Source: Streptomyces sp. CB00316
GTDB taxonomy: Bacteria > Actinomycetota > Actinomycetes > Streptomycetales > Streptomycetaceae
NCBI RefSeq assembly: GCF_001905595.1
Contig: NZ_LIXI01000009.1
Location: forward strand, 186,001 to 250,000
Reading direction: 5' to 3'
Length of the DNA: 64,000 nucleotides
Shown in pieces: positions 18,185-26,914 of this stretch. The notes below the pieces were generated by a model. The model saw only the letters and a program-made list of their open reading frames with translations, did no database searches and was not told where the DNA came from. The position numbers and the translations under genes were made by a program. The number at the start of each line of letters is the position of its first letter. Position 1 is the first letter of the stretch.

Positions 18185-19630
18185 CTACTCGACGGAGTAG
18201 GTGGCGTCGGCCCGGTCCAGCGCCGAGTTCACCGGCTGCACGTGCAGAAGACTGTCGTAGTGCCGAAGGTAGCGGCCGGGGTAGTTGAACGACTCGAAGG
18301 AGAGACCGACCGCCGCGTCGGCCAGGCCCGGCCTGCGGCGATACGAGGCGTCGGCCGAGAAGAGAGAGGATCCGTCGTTCCTCTCCAGCCAGACCTCGAA
18401 GCCCTTGTGGCGCAGATAGTGGCCGGGGAAGTTCGCCGACTCAAGGGAGACGGTGCCGTTGCCGGTCAGCCCGTCGACGACACGGAACTGCGAGTCGGCG
18501 AGGTCGGTGACGTTCGCCTCCACCCGAGCCCGCAGGCCTGAGTGGCGGATGTACCGATCGGGGAAGTTGAACGACGAGAGGCGGACGGGGGTGGGGCCTT
18601 CGGCGACGGGCACGCCGAAATTGGGAGTGCCGTCGCTGTTCCAGTACAGCTTCTGCATCCGGGTCTGCCGGTTGGGGTCGTTCAACGGGTCGCCGCTGAT
18701 GTCCCGGTAGGTGCGGGAGTGGTAGACCATGACGTCCGACGCACCGTTCTCGGAGACGGTGAAGGAGTTGTGGCCCGGACCGTACTGGCTCGTCGCCACG
18801 TTGCTGGTGAAGACGGGGGTGGGCTTCTTGGACCAGGAGGCGGGGTTGAGCAGATCGGACGTCCGGTCGGCCGTCAGGAGGCCCAGGCAGTAATTGCTGT
18901 CGGTCGCACTGGCGGAGAAGGTCATGAAGACCTTGTCGCCCTTGCTGATGAAGGCCGGCCCCTCGTTGACCCGGTGGCCTCTCGTCTCCCACGCGTGGGT
19001 GGGGGAGGCGATTCGGGCGGGGCGGCCGCTGATGGTCCAGGGATTGGACATCCGCGCGATGTAGATGCCCGTGCCGTCACCGACAGCGGGATCGGCCTGT
19101 GCCCAGCTCAGATAGCGGATGCCGTTGTGCACGAAGGTGGTTGCGTCCAGGGAGAAGGTGTTCAGCGGCAGGCTGATCCGGCCCTTCTCGGTCCAGGCGC
19201 CGGTGAGCGGATTGGCTGACCCCGACTCGAGTACGTACGGACGGATCGCCCAGGGGTCTTCGGCGGGGGCCGCGGCGAAGTACACGTACCACTTGCCGTC
19301 GATGAAGTGGATCTCCGGAGCCCAGATGTGCGCGCCCATGTCACCGCTGGCGTGCTTGGTCCAGATCGTTGTCTCAGGGGCGGTCGACAACCCCTGCAGC
19401 GTGGTGGCGCGGCGAAGGACGATGCGGTCGTAGGCGGGAACGGTCGCCGTGTAGTAGTAGTAGCCGTCCGTGTGCTTGTGGATGTGCGGGTCGGCGCGCT
19501 GCTGGGCGATCGGATTCACGAACGTTGCCGCGGGGGTGGGAGCAGCCGCTGCGGCGGGAGCGGGAATACCGGCCGACAACACGGCCAGGACGGCCGACGC
19601 GGTGAGCAGGCCACGACTTCTGAGTCTCAC
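18185..19630 (-). CDS. Secreted GH43 exo-1,5-alpha-L-arabinofuranosidase with CBM42 (AbfB)
   Basis: 481 residues. Signal peptide LLTASAVLAVLSAGIPAPAA, then a GH43 five-bladed propeller with the three acidic residues in place: base Asp in QRADPHIHKH, modulating Asp in TFSLDATTFV, acid Glu in HRVNEGPAFI. The last 150 residues carry three AbfB/CBM42 repeats (SFNFPDRYIRHS, SANFPGHYLRHK, SFNYPGRYLRHY), an arabinofuranose-binding beta-trefoil. This is the layout of the S. avermitilis exo-arabinanase Araf43A. GTG at 19630 has GAAGGAGA four bases away. An operator-like site lies 222 bp upstream (19852). It should release arabinose from arabinan chain ends outside the cell. Confidence 0.93.
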   Translation of the reverse strand: MRLRSRGLLTASAVLAVLSAGIPAPAAAAAPTPAATFVNPIAQQRADPHIHKHTDGYYYYTATVPAYDRIVLRRATTLQGLSTAPETTIWTKHASGDMGAHIWAPEIHFIDGKWYVYFAAAPAEDPWAIRPYVLESGSANPLTGAWTEKGRISLPLNTFSLDATTFVHNGIRYLSWAQADPAVGDGTGIYIARMSNPWTISGRPARIASPTHAWETRGHRVNEGPAFISKGDKVFMTFSASATDSNYCLGLLTADRTSDLLNPASWSKKPTPVFTSNVATSQYGPGHNSFTVSENGASDVMVYHSRTYRDISGDPLNDPNRQTRMQKLYWNSDGTPNFGVPVAEGPTPVRLSSFNFPDRYIRHSGLRARVEANVTDLADSQFRVVDGLTGNGTVSLESANFPGHYLRHKGFEVWLERNDGSSLFSADASYRRRPGLADAAVGLSFESFNYPGRYLRHYDSLLHVQPVNSALDRADATYSVE

Positions 19631-19851
19631 GGATTCTCCTTCGTCGATGATGCGAGGACGGCAGCGGATCGGTGTCCAGTGTTCGCCGTGGCGAGAGGCG
19701 TGGGCGTGGTGCCGATGCCCGCGCGGGGAAGAGCGAAGGGCGCCGGGAAGGCAGAGCCCAGGATCGGGCAACCGCATTCTCGGTGGTCGGCTCGGCGGTG
19801 GCTCTCCGAGGACGGCGCGGTCACGAACGTCCTTTTGCGGGATCTCAGTGG

Positions 19852-19865
19852 TGTGAACGTTAACA
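19852..19865. promoter_or_regulatory. LacI-type operator, site 4 (TGTGAACGTTAACA)
   Basis: Matches the shared motif and lies upstream of the leftward GH43-CBM42 gene. Confidence 0.72.
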
Positions 19866-20096
19866 GCGCTCGTTCCAGGGCTCAATCCCTCGGAAACAAC
19901 TCCTCGCGTCTCCCGTACTCCGTGGCGTGCTGCTCCCGTCGGTCGGTGCGCGCCGACGCCAGCGCTCCGCGGTCGCCAAACCTGGCGAGAAACGTCGTCC
20001 CCCGCGTCGACGGCGAGGTGGTGTGGTGAAGGAGGGCGGCTCCGCAGCTCGCCCGTTAACGTGTCGGTGGGGGTGAACTCCCAACCACCCGCCGAT

Positions 20097-20110
20097 TGTT
20101 ATCGGTAACA
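20097..20110. promoter_or_regulatory. LacI-type operator, site 5 (TGTTATCGGTAACA)
   Basis: Arms TGTTA/TAACA around TCGG. It faces the rightward GH43-CBM13 gene but lies about 470 bp upstream of its probable start, implying a long leader or a promoter inherited from a lost gene. Confidence 0.7.
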
Positions 20111-20577
20111 GAAGGGTTGTCGGTGGCGGACGCCTGCGCTACGTTACGTGCTGCTCACCGTCGTGGGTCCGGCCCCCGCACCCACCGCGCGCAAGGTGCT
20201 CACGAGGAGTACTCGCAGGTCTCCGCGTCGGGCCGGTCCAGGGAACCGTCGCTGCCGGGCCACGGACACCGAGCGCCTTCTTGGCGGTCGTGAAATCGAG
20301 AGACCCGGCTTGCGCAGCCCGAAAGCACCGCGGTTCAACGGCGTCATACCACCCACACGCACGACTGCTTCGCCCTGCCTGCCTCACGGCATCGCAGAGG
20401 GAACCGACGCGTTTTGATCTCCCTTCGGAAAGCGGGCCGGGGCGCCCCGCCTCCCCCTGCCCGCCCCCACACGCCAATGGATTCCCCAGGAGAAGACCTC
20501 ATCGGAGACTGCTCGCCCGCCGGCTCGTCGCGGCTGCGCTCGCCGCCGCCTCCGGGACGGTGCCCGCACAAGGCACG

Positions 20578-21907
20578 GTGTCATTCGCTCGGCAACCATC
20601 ATGGGCAGGACGGCTTCTTCTGTTCGCGGTGGCCCTCGTCACCGTTGTGAACATCAACCTCGTCGCATCCCCCCCGGGCCGAGGCGGCGCCCGGCCCCTC
20701 CTTCACCAATCCCGTGGTCGGCGCACCGAACAGCGCCGACCCGACCTTGGTACACCACGAGGGCTTCTACTACTACGTCGCCACCACGTGGTCGTCCGAC
20801 GTCGTCATGCGCCGGTCGCCGACTCTCGCCGGTCTGCGCGACGCACCGGAGCGACTGGTCTTCCGTACCGGTGGGACTGCGATGTGGGCACCGCACCTGG
20901 AGATGGTCGGCGACCGCTGGTGCCTCTACTACTCGATCGAGCAGAGCGGCGGGCCCCGTAGGACGCACGTCCTGGAGAGTTCCGGGCGTGATCCGCTGGG
21001 GCCGTACACCTGCCGAGGCATCATCGACCTCATGCCCGACAACGGCTGGGCCATCGACGCGAGCCTGCTCAAGCTCAACGGTGGCCTCTACATGACGTTC
21101 TCGGCATTCTCCCCGCAGGACAATCTGCGGTCGATCCACATCGCGCCCATGGCGAATCCGTGGACCGCAGCCGCGACCGGGACGCGGATCTCGGCCCCGA
21201 CCCTGGCCTGGGAGCGGCAGGACGGTGCGGTCAACGAGGGGGCCTTCGCCCTGCAGCGTGGCGGCCGTACCTTTCTCACCTACTCGGCCAGCCACTGCAA
21301 CGGCCCCAACTACAAGCTGGGCATGCTGGAGTACCGTGGCGGCAGTCCTCTCGCCGCCGCGTCGTGGACCAAACACGCCGCGCCGATATTCCAGCGCGAC
21401 GCCGCCGCAGGCGTTTTCGGGCCGGGGCACCACTCGTTCTTCTCCTCGCCCGAAGGCAGCGAGACCTGGATCGCCTACCACGCGAACTCCTCGGCCGGCC
21501 AGGGCTGCGGCACCTCGCGCACGACCCGCGTACAGAAGATCTCCTGGAAGGCGGACGGCACCCCGGATCTCGGCACCCCGGTGTCCACCTCAACCGCCGT
21601 CCAGGGACCTTCTGGCGAGGCGGGCGTCGCTGCGGCACCGGTCGTGCTTCGCAACCGGCACAGCGGCCTGTGCCTGGACGACCGTGATTGGGCGACCACG
21701 CCCGGGGCTGCCGTACAGCAGGGGACCTGTAGCGGAGCGGCGGTTCAGGACTGGGCCCTGACGCCGGTGAGCGACGGCTACTACCAGGTCGGCAACCGGC
21801 ACAGTGGTCTGTGCCTGGACAACTACAACTGGGGGACCGCGCCCGGTGCCGAGGTCCGGCAGTGGACGTGCAACGGAAACAACCCCCAGCAATGGAACAT
21901 CGGCTGA
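20578..21907 (+). CDS. Secreted GH43 arabinanase/arabinofuranosidase with CBM13, apparent frameshift at 20669-20675
   Basis: The GH43 frame is open from GTG 20714 to 21907 (397 residues) but would start inside the first propeller strand and lack a signal peptide. A GTG at 20578, with AAGG just upstream, opens another frame reading MSFARQPSWAGRLLLFAVAL, then VTVVNINLVAS. Deleting one C from the seven-C tract at 20669-20675 joins the frames as VASPRAEAAPGPSFTNPVVG, a complete signal peptide with AEA cleavage leading straight into the catalytic domain. Catalytic acids appear in NSADPTLV, GWAIDASLL and GAVNEGAFAL. The C-terminus has two ricin-type CBM13 lobes (NRHSGLCLDD, NRHSGLCLDN). Either a sequencing error or a real (possibly phase-variable) inactivation. 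Confidence 0.8.
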
Positions 21908-22227
21908 TCATGATGTTCCGGGCCTGACCGTCCGCGCCGTGTCGGCAGGTCCGCACGTCGTACGCGGCATGAACCCCACCCGATGCCGCCACCGACCCGG
22001 TAGCCATCGGGCGCGGGCGGTCTGGTGGTGGTGCCGGATCGCGGCGTCCACCGCGATGAAGCGGTGGGTGACGCGGACCGCGACGTCGGCATGTGAGGCA
22101 TTCTCGGAGGCCGCCGGTCGCCGTGCGTCAATGTGCTCTCCGGATCGGCTGGCCGGGCGTGCGGTCGGTGGTGACGCCGTACCGCGGCAGGTGGCTCACA
22201 AGGGCCCTCAACCCAGCATCCCTACAT

Positions 22228-22241
22228 TGTTAACGTTCCCA
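22228..22241. promoter_or_regulatory. LacI-type operator, site 6 (TGTTAACGTTCCCA)
   Basis: One arm matches the consensus fully; flanks extend it to ATTG...CAAT (22226-22243). It lies 614 bp before chvE, far for direct repression. Confidence 0.5.
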
Positions 22242-22711
22242 ATCAAGGTCGGCAAGAGTCTCACATCCTGTAGTGGACCGTCTCGGCCGGGCAGGCCCTC
22301 GCGCGCCCCGACGCCGCACGCGCACCGGCTTCGGCCGGCCGGCGGCGGTCAGTGCGACCGCGTGCGTGTCGGCGGCTGGGGGGTGTCCGGCGGACGGCTC
22401 GCGGCGGGCCTCCCGGGGCACGGCGCCTACCGGAAGCCTGTCCTGTCGATCGGCGAGCCGGCGGCCGCGTGGCGTCCCCCCGCCGAGGTCATGTCGATGC
22501 CGGATGCAGCAGCCCTCTGTTCGGAGTCCTGGGGGGCCGGCGTACCGGTGCGTCGGGTCACGTGTGCCACGCTGGGGCGCCGTCCGGAGGCAGGCAGCCC
22601 GCGGTGTCGGTGAGAAACCTCTGCGGGATGCCCCGGTTTTGCCCCGTTCTTCGCGTCGTCGGGCGTGCATCGCCCCGAGAAAAAGCCTGGTTCCTCTTGT
22701 ACTGCGGCGAT

Positions 22712-22725
22712 GCGCGCGCTAACAA
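22712..22725. promoter_or_regulatory. LacI-type operator, site 7 (TGCGCGCGCTAACA)
   Basis: The right half GCGCTAACA matches the consensus, the left half is degenerate. At 130 bp before the chvE start it is the best-placed site for the chvE-mmsAB operon. Confidence 0.45.
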
Positions 22726-22854
22726 TCAAGCTCGACCGAGGCTGTCGAACCCCGACCGTCTCCGCGACGAGGCCCGGTGGTACGAGGACATGTGCTGCCG
22801 CCGAAGCCCTTCGGGACGGAAACACCCTCAACGACGAGATTGCCAGGTAAGCCC

Positions 22855-23964
22855 ATGACGAACTTCCGAGCCGCATCCCTCCTCCTCGCCGTAACCACCA
22901 GCTGCGCCCTGCTCCTGACGGCCTGTGGGCGCAGCAGCGAGGGAGGAAGTCAGGAGTCGAAGGACGAGAAGGACCTCACCATCGGGATCTCCATGCCTAC
23001 CAAGTCCTCCGAAAGGTGGATCGCGGACGGCGCCAACATGACCGCGGGCCTGAAGAAGAGCGGATTTCGCACCAACCTGCAGTACGGGGAGGACGACCCC
23101 GACCAGCAGGTGGCCCAGATCGAGAACATGATCACCCAAGGTGTCGACGCCTTGGTCGTGGCGGCCATCAACGGTGAGGCGCTGTCCAACGTCCTGCAAC
23201 AGGCGGCGGACGCCCGCATCCCGGTGATCTCCTACGACCGGCTCATCCTGGGATCTCCGCACGTCGCCTACTACGCCTCCTTCGACAACGAGAAGGTCGG
23301 CAAGCTCCAAGCCACCTACATCGTCGAGAAGCTGGGCCTGAAGGACGGCTCGAAGAAGGGCCCCTTCAACATCGAGCTGTTCGCCGGCTCGAACGATGAC
23401 AACAACACCAAGTACTTCTTCAACGGCGCGATGGAGGTGCTGAAGCCCTATCTCGACAAGAAGCAGCTTGTCGTACGTTCCCAGCAGACCCGGCTCGCCC
23501 AGGTCACCACGTTGCGCTGGGACGGAGGCACGGCACAGAAGCGCATGGACGACCTGCTGACCTCCGCCTACTCCACGGCCAGGGTCGACGCAGTGCTGTC
23601 CCCGTACGACGGCATCTCGATCGGCATCCTGTCCGCCCTGAAGTCCGACGACTACGGAAGTCCGGCCAAGCCGTTGCCGATCGTCACCGGTCAGGACGCC
23701 GAGGTCGCCTCCGTGAAGTCGATCATCGCGAACCAGCAGACCCAGACCGTGTACAAGGACACGCGCGCACTGGCGAAGGTCGCTTCGGACATGGTGATCG
23801 CCGTCCTCGACGGCAAGAAGCCCGAGATCAACGACGAGAGCACGTACGACAACGGCAAGAAGGTGGTACCGGCCTACCTGCTCGACCCGATCAGCGTCGA
23901 CAAGGCGAACTACCGGAAGGTTCTGGTCGACTCCGGCTACATCAAGGCCGAGGAGCTCCGTTGA
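22855..23964 (+). CDS. chvE: Sugar ABC transporter substrate-binding lipoprotein, ChvE type
   Basis: 369 residues. Lipoprotein signal SLLLAVTTSCALLLTAC with lipobox LTAC. The mature protein has ChvE/multiple-monosaccharide-binding features: IGISMPTKSSERWIADGANM, DPDQQVAQIENMITQGVDAL, PVISYDRLI, and late AVLSPYDGISIGILSALKS. ChvE relatives bind L-arabinose, galactose, glucose or xylose. The ATG at 22855 follows CCAGGTAAG. It is the first gene of a three-gene operon: the ATPase start overlaps its stop. It is a different binding-protein lineage from the YtfQ-like protein at 11741, so the locus has two non-redundant importers. Confidence 0.93.
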   Translation: MTNFRAASLLLAVTTSCALLLTACGRSSEGGSQESKDEKDLTIGISMPTKSSERWIADGANMTAGLKKSGFRTNLQYGEDDPDQQVAQIENMITQGVDALVVAAINGEALSNVLQQAADARIPVISYDRLILGSPHVAYYASFDNEKVGKLQATYIVEKLGLKDGSKKGPFNIELFAGSNDDNNTKYFFNGAMEVLKPYLDKKQLVVRSQQTRLAQVTTLRWDGGTAQKRMDDLLTSAYSTARVDAVLSPYDGISIGILSALKSDDYGSPAKPLPIVTGQDAEVASVKSIIANQQTQTVYKDTRALAKVASDMVIAVLDGKKPEINDESTYDNGKKVVPAYLLDPISVDKANYRKVLVDSGYIKAEELR

Positions 23965-25595
23965 GCTCCGCCGCATTCGCCTCGTCCTCGAAAGTGCCTC
24001 CGGCCGACCCTGTTCTGGAGATGCGGGCCATCGTCAAGACCTTCCCCGGTGTCAGGGCTCTGTCGGAAGTGACCCTGTCCGTGAAGCGGGGTGAGGTTCA
24101 CGCTCTGTGCGGAGAGAACGGCGCCGGCAAGTCGACGCTGATGAAGGTCCTGTCCGGCGTGCATCCGCACGGGAGCTACGAGGGTGAGGTCCTCTTCGAC
24201 GGGGAACCGTGCCGCTTCAAGGACATCAGGGCCAGTGAGCGGCACGGCATCGTCATCATCCATCAGGAACTCGCACTCGTTCCCTACTTGTCCATCGCCG
24301 AGAACATCTTCCTCGGCAACGAGCCGTCGCGACGAGGCATCATCGACTGGCGCGAAGCGCTGAGGCGTGCCGCCGCACTGCTGCGGCGCGTGGGTCTCGA
24401 CGAACACCCCGAGACCCGGGTGGCCGACATCGGCGTGGGCAAGCAGCAGCTCGTGGAGATCGCGAAGGCGCTGGCGAAGGACGTCCGGTTGCTGATCCTC
24501 GACGAACCCACCGCAGCCCTCAACGACGAGGACAGCGCGAAACTGCTGCGGCTGATGCGGGAACTGAAAGACCAGGGCATCACTTCCATCATCATCTCGC
24601 ACAAGCTCAACGAGATCGCGCAGATCGCCGACTCCGTCACCATCCTGCGTGACGGACGCTCCATCGAGACCTTGGACGTCAGGGACCCGGCCACCACCGA
24701 GGACCGCATCATCCGAGGCATGGTGGGGCGGAGCCTGGACAGTCGCTTCCCCGACCGCACCCCGTACAAGGGCCCGGCCGACGTCGACCCGGTCCTGGAG
24801 ATCCGGGACTGGACCGTACGCCACCCCCTGGACCACAGCCGCAAGGTCGTCGACCGGGTCTCGCTCCGGGTCCGCCGCGGCGAGATCGTCGGCGTCGCGG
24901 GGCTCATGGGCGCCGGCCGGACGGAACTCGCGATGAGCGTCTTCGGCCGCTCCTACGGCCGCTACGAGCAGGGGACCGTTCTCAAGGACGGCCGAGCGGT
25001 GCGCACCCGCACGGTTCCCGAAGCGGTCGCCAACGGCATCGCGTACGTCACCGAGGACCGCAAGCACTACGGCCTCAACCTGGAGGACTCCGTGAGCCGG
25101 AACATCTCGCTCGCGTCCCTCCGCACGCTCGCCCGCAGGGGCATCGTCGACGCCCACGAGGAGCGCAGAGTCGCCGAACGGTACCGGCGGACCATGGGCA
25201 TCAAGGCTCCGAACGTCCTCGAACCGGTCGGCCGACTTTCCGGCGGCAACCAGCAGAAGGTCGTTCTCAGCAAGTGGATCCTTGCCGGACCCGATGTACT
25301 CATCCTCGACGAGCCCACCCGCGGCGTCGACGTGGGGGCCAAGTTCGAGATCTACACCGTGATCGACCGACTCGCCGCCGAGGGCAAGGCCATCCTCCTC
25401 ATCTCCTCCGAACTGCCCGAACTGCTCGGCATGTGCGACCGGGTCTACACCATGGCCGCCGGCCGGTTGACCGGCGAAGTCACCCGCGAGGACGCCACCC
25501 AGGAAGTGCTGATGCGGCACATGACGCAGGACGTTCCCGCGCCGTCCGCAGTCGGCGCACGCACCGCCACCCCCAACGAAGGACATCAGGAATGA
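23961..25595 (+). CDS. mmsA: Multiple-monosaccharide ABC transporter ATP-binding protein, MmsA/GguA type
   Basis: 544 residues with two ABC ATPase domains. First domain: Walker A GENGAGKST, switch QELALVPYLSIAENIFLG, Walker B LLILDEPTAALND. Second domain: degenerate P-loop GLMGAGRTELAM, signature LSGGNQQKVVLSKWI, Walker B LILDEPTRGVDVG. It starts with TTG at 23961, whose last two bases are the first two of the chvE stop (TTGA), with AGGAG six bases ahead. Its stop overlaps the permease ATG. It powers uptake through MmsB. Confidence 0.93.
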   Translation: MSSAAFASSSKVPPADPVLEMRAIVKTFPGVRALSEVTLSVKRGEVHALCGENGAGKSTLMKVLSGVHPHGSYEGEVLFDGEPCRFKDIRASERHGIVIIHQELALVPYLSIAENIFLGNEPSRRGIIDWREALRRAAALLRRVGLDEHPETRVADIGVGKQQLVEIAKALAKDVRLLILDEPTAALNDEDSAKLLRLMRELKDQGITSIIISHKLNEIAQIADSVTILRDGRSIETLDVRDPATTEDRIIRGMVGRSLDSRFPDRTPYKGPADVDPVLEIRDWTVRHPLDHSRKVVDRVSLRVRRGEIVGVAGLMGAGRTELAMSVFGRSYGRYEQGTVLKDGRAVRTRTVPEAVANGIAYVTEDRKHYGLNLEDSVSRNISLASLRTLARRGIVDAHEERRVAERYRRTMGIKAPNVLEPVGRLSGGNQQKVVLSKWILAGPDVLILDEPTRGVDVGAKFEIYTVIDRLAAEGKAILLISSELPELLGMCDRVYTMAAGRLTGEVTREDATQEVLMRHMTQDVPAPSAVGARTATPNEGHQE

Positions 25596-26839
25596 GCACC
25601 CCCGCCACCACGAAGTCGACCGCTCCGGCGCCTCAGGGGGACGGTGTCGCCCAGCCCGGCGGGGCGCATGTGGCTCGTGCGCTTCTGGACGGCGTCCGGC
25701 GGAACATGCGCCAGTACGGGATGCTCCTCGCGCTCGGACTGATCGTGCTTCTGTTCCAGGTCTGGACGGGAGGAGACCTCCTGCTGCCGCGCAACGTTTC
25801 CAACCTGGTGCTGCAGAACAGCTACATCCTCATCCTGGCCATCGGCATGATGATGGTCATCATCTCCGGGCACATCGACCTGTCAGTAGGCTCACTGATG
25901 GCCCTGGTAGGTGGCGTGGGGGCCGTGCTCATGGTCGAGCACCATCTCTCCTGGCCCGTCGCGGTGATCCTCGCCCTCCTGCTGGGGGCCGTCGCGGGTG
26001 CGCTCCAAGGGTTCTTCATCGCGTACGTGGGCATACCGTCGTTCATCGTGACGCTCGCCGGCATGCTTCTGTTCCGGGGGCTCACGGAGATCTTCCTCCA
26101 GGGCCAGACACTCGGCCCGTTCCCGGAGGGACTGCAGAAGATCGCCAACGGTTTCCTGCCGGAAGCGGGGCCGCAGACCAACTACCACAACCTGACCCTC
26201 CTCCTCGGCCTGGGGCTGATCACCTTCGTCGTGTTCCAGGAGGTGCGAGACCGTCGGCGCCGGCGGGAGTTCGCACTGGAATCGCTCCCCACCAGCCTCT
26301 TCGCGCTGAAGGTGACGGCGTTGGTCGCCGCCGTACTGGTCACGACCCTGTTGCTCGCCAGCTACAAGGGCGCTCCTGTCGTACTCCTCATCCTGGCCGT
26401 GCTGCTCGTCGGCTTCGGTTACGTGATGCGCAACGCGGTGATCGGCCGCCACGTGTACGCGGTGGGGGGAAACCTGCCCGCCGCGAAGCTGTCCGGGGTC
26501 AAGGACAAGAAGGTGACCTTCGTGGTGTTCCTCAACATGGGAATGCTCGCGGCGCTCGCCGGACTCGTGTTCGCGGCCCGCTTCAACGCGGCCTCGCCCA
26601 AGGCGGGCGTGAACTTCGAACTGGAGGCCATCGCCGCCGCGTTCATCGGCGGGGCCTCGATGAGCGGTGGCGTGGGGACCGTGACAGGCGCCATCATCGG
26701 CGGCCTGGTCCTCGGCGTGCTCAACAACGGCATGAACCTGGTCGGGGTGGGCACCGACTGGCAGCAGGTCATCAAGGGCCTCGTGCTGCTCGCGGCGGTC
26801 GGATTCGACGTATGGAACAGGCGCAGAGCGGGCCTCTGA
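25592..26839 (+). CDS. mmsB: Multiple-monosaccharide ABC transporter permease, MmsB/GguB type
   Basis: 415 residues, a long BPD_transp_2 permease with about ten membrane segments and the motif SGHIDLSVGSLMALVGGVGA. Near the middle is a charged cytoplasmic loop (VRDRRRRREFALE), and the late block AAFIGGASMSGGVGTVTGAI matches GguB/XylH permeases. These longer permeases act as homodimers, consistent with a single permease gene in this operon. ATGA overlap with mmsA. A strong hairpin follows at 26854. Confidence 0.93.
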   Translation: MSTPATTKSTAPAPQGDGVAQPGGAHVARALLDGVRRNMRQYGMLLALGLIVLLFQVWTGGDLLLPRNVSNLVLQNSYILILAIGMMMVIISGHIDLSVGSLMALVGGVGAVLMVEHHLSWPVAVILALLLGAVAGALQGFFIAYVGIPSFIVTLAGMLLFRGLTEIFLQGQTLGPFPEGLQKIANGFLPEAGPQTNYHNLTLLLGLGLITFVVFQEVRDRRRRREFALESLPTSLFALKVTALVAAVLVTTLLLASYKGAPVVLLILAVLLVGFGYVMRNAVIGRHVYAVGGNLPAAKLSGVKDKKVTFVVFLNMGMLAALAGLVFAARFNAASPKAGVNFELEAIAAAFIGGASMSGGVGTVTGAIIGGLVLGVLNNGMNLVGVGTDWQQVIKGLVLLAAVGFDVWNRRRAGL

Positions 26840-26853
26840 ATCCGACCCGGGTC

Positions 26854-26895
26854 GGTGGCTGTGCCCGCCGTCGACCACCGGCGGGCACAGCCACC
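26854..26895. terminator. Hairpin between convergent mmsB and galM
   Basis: Perfect 17-bp arms (GGTGGCTGTGCCCGCCG and complement) with an 8-nt loop, 15 bp after the mmsB stop and 20 bp before the galM stop. Bidirectional terminator. Confidence 0.8.
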
Positions 26896-26914
26896 TCGGC
26901 ATGTCCCTGAGCGG

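Larger units (their letters stand above)
19631..20577. other. Divergent control region between the two GH43 genes
   Basis: No intact gene is supported. Two operator-like sites occur at 19852 and 20097. Near 20500-20577 one plus-strand frame reads RRLLARRLVAAALAAASGTV, signal-peptide-like but without a usable start codon; it may be the start of a lost secreted protein or chance. Confidence 0.45.
21908..22854. other. Long intergenic region before the second sugar transporter
   Basis: No gene is supported with confidence. A minus-strand stretch near 22030-22130 reads HADVAVRVTHRFIAVDAAIR, which looks more protein-like than its surroundings but has no start, stop context or family. Operator-like sites are present at 22228 and 22712. 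Confidence 0.4.

Noticed and set aside
20051..20064. CGTTAACGTGT as a further LacI-type site
   Set aside because: Only one half matches the consensus and site 5 lies 40 bp away with a far better match.
20281..20961. A 226-codon frame taken as one gene
   Set aside because: Only the signal-peptide part (from 20578) is meaningful; the rest is upstream noise and, after the C tract, the wrong frame over GH43.
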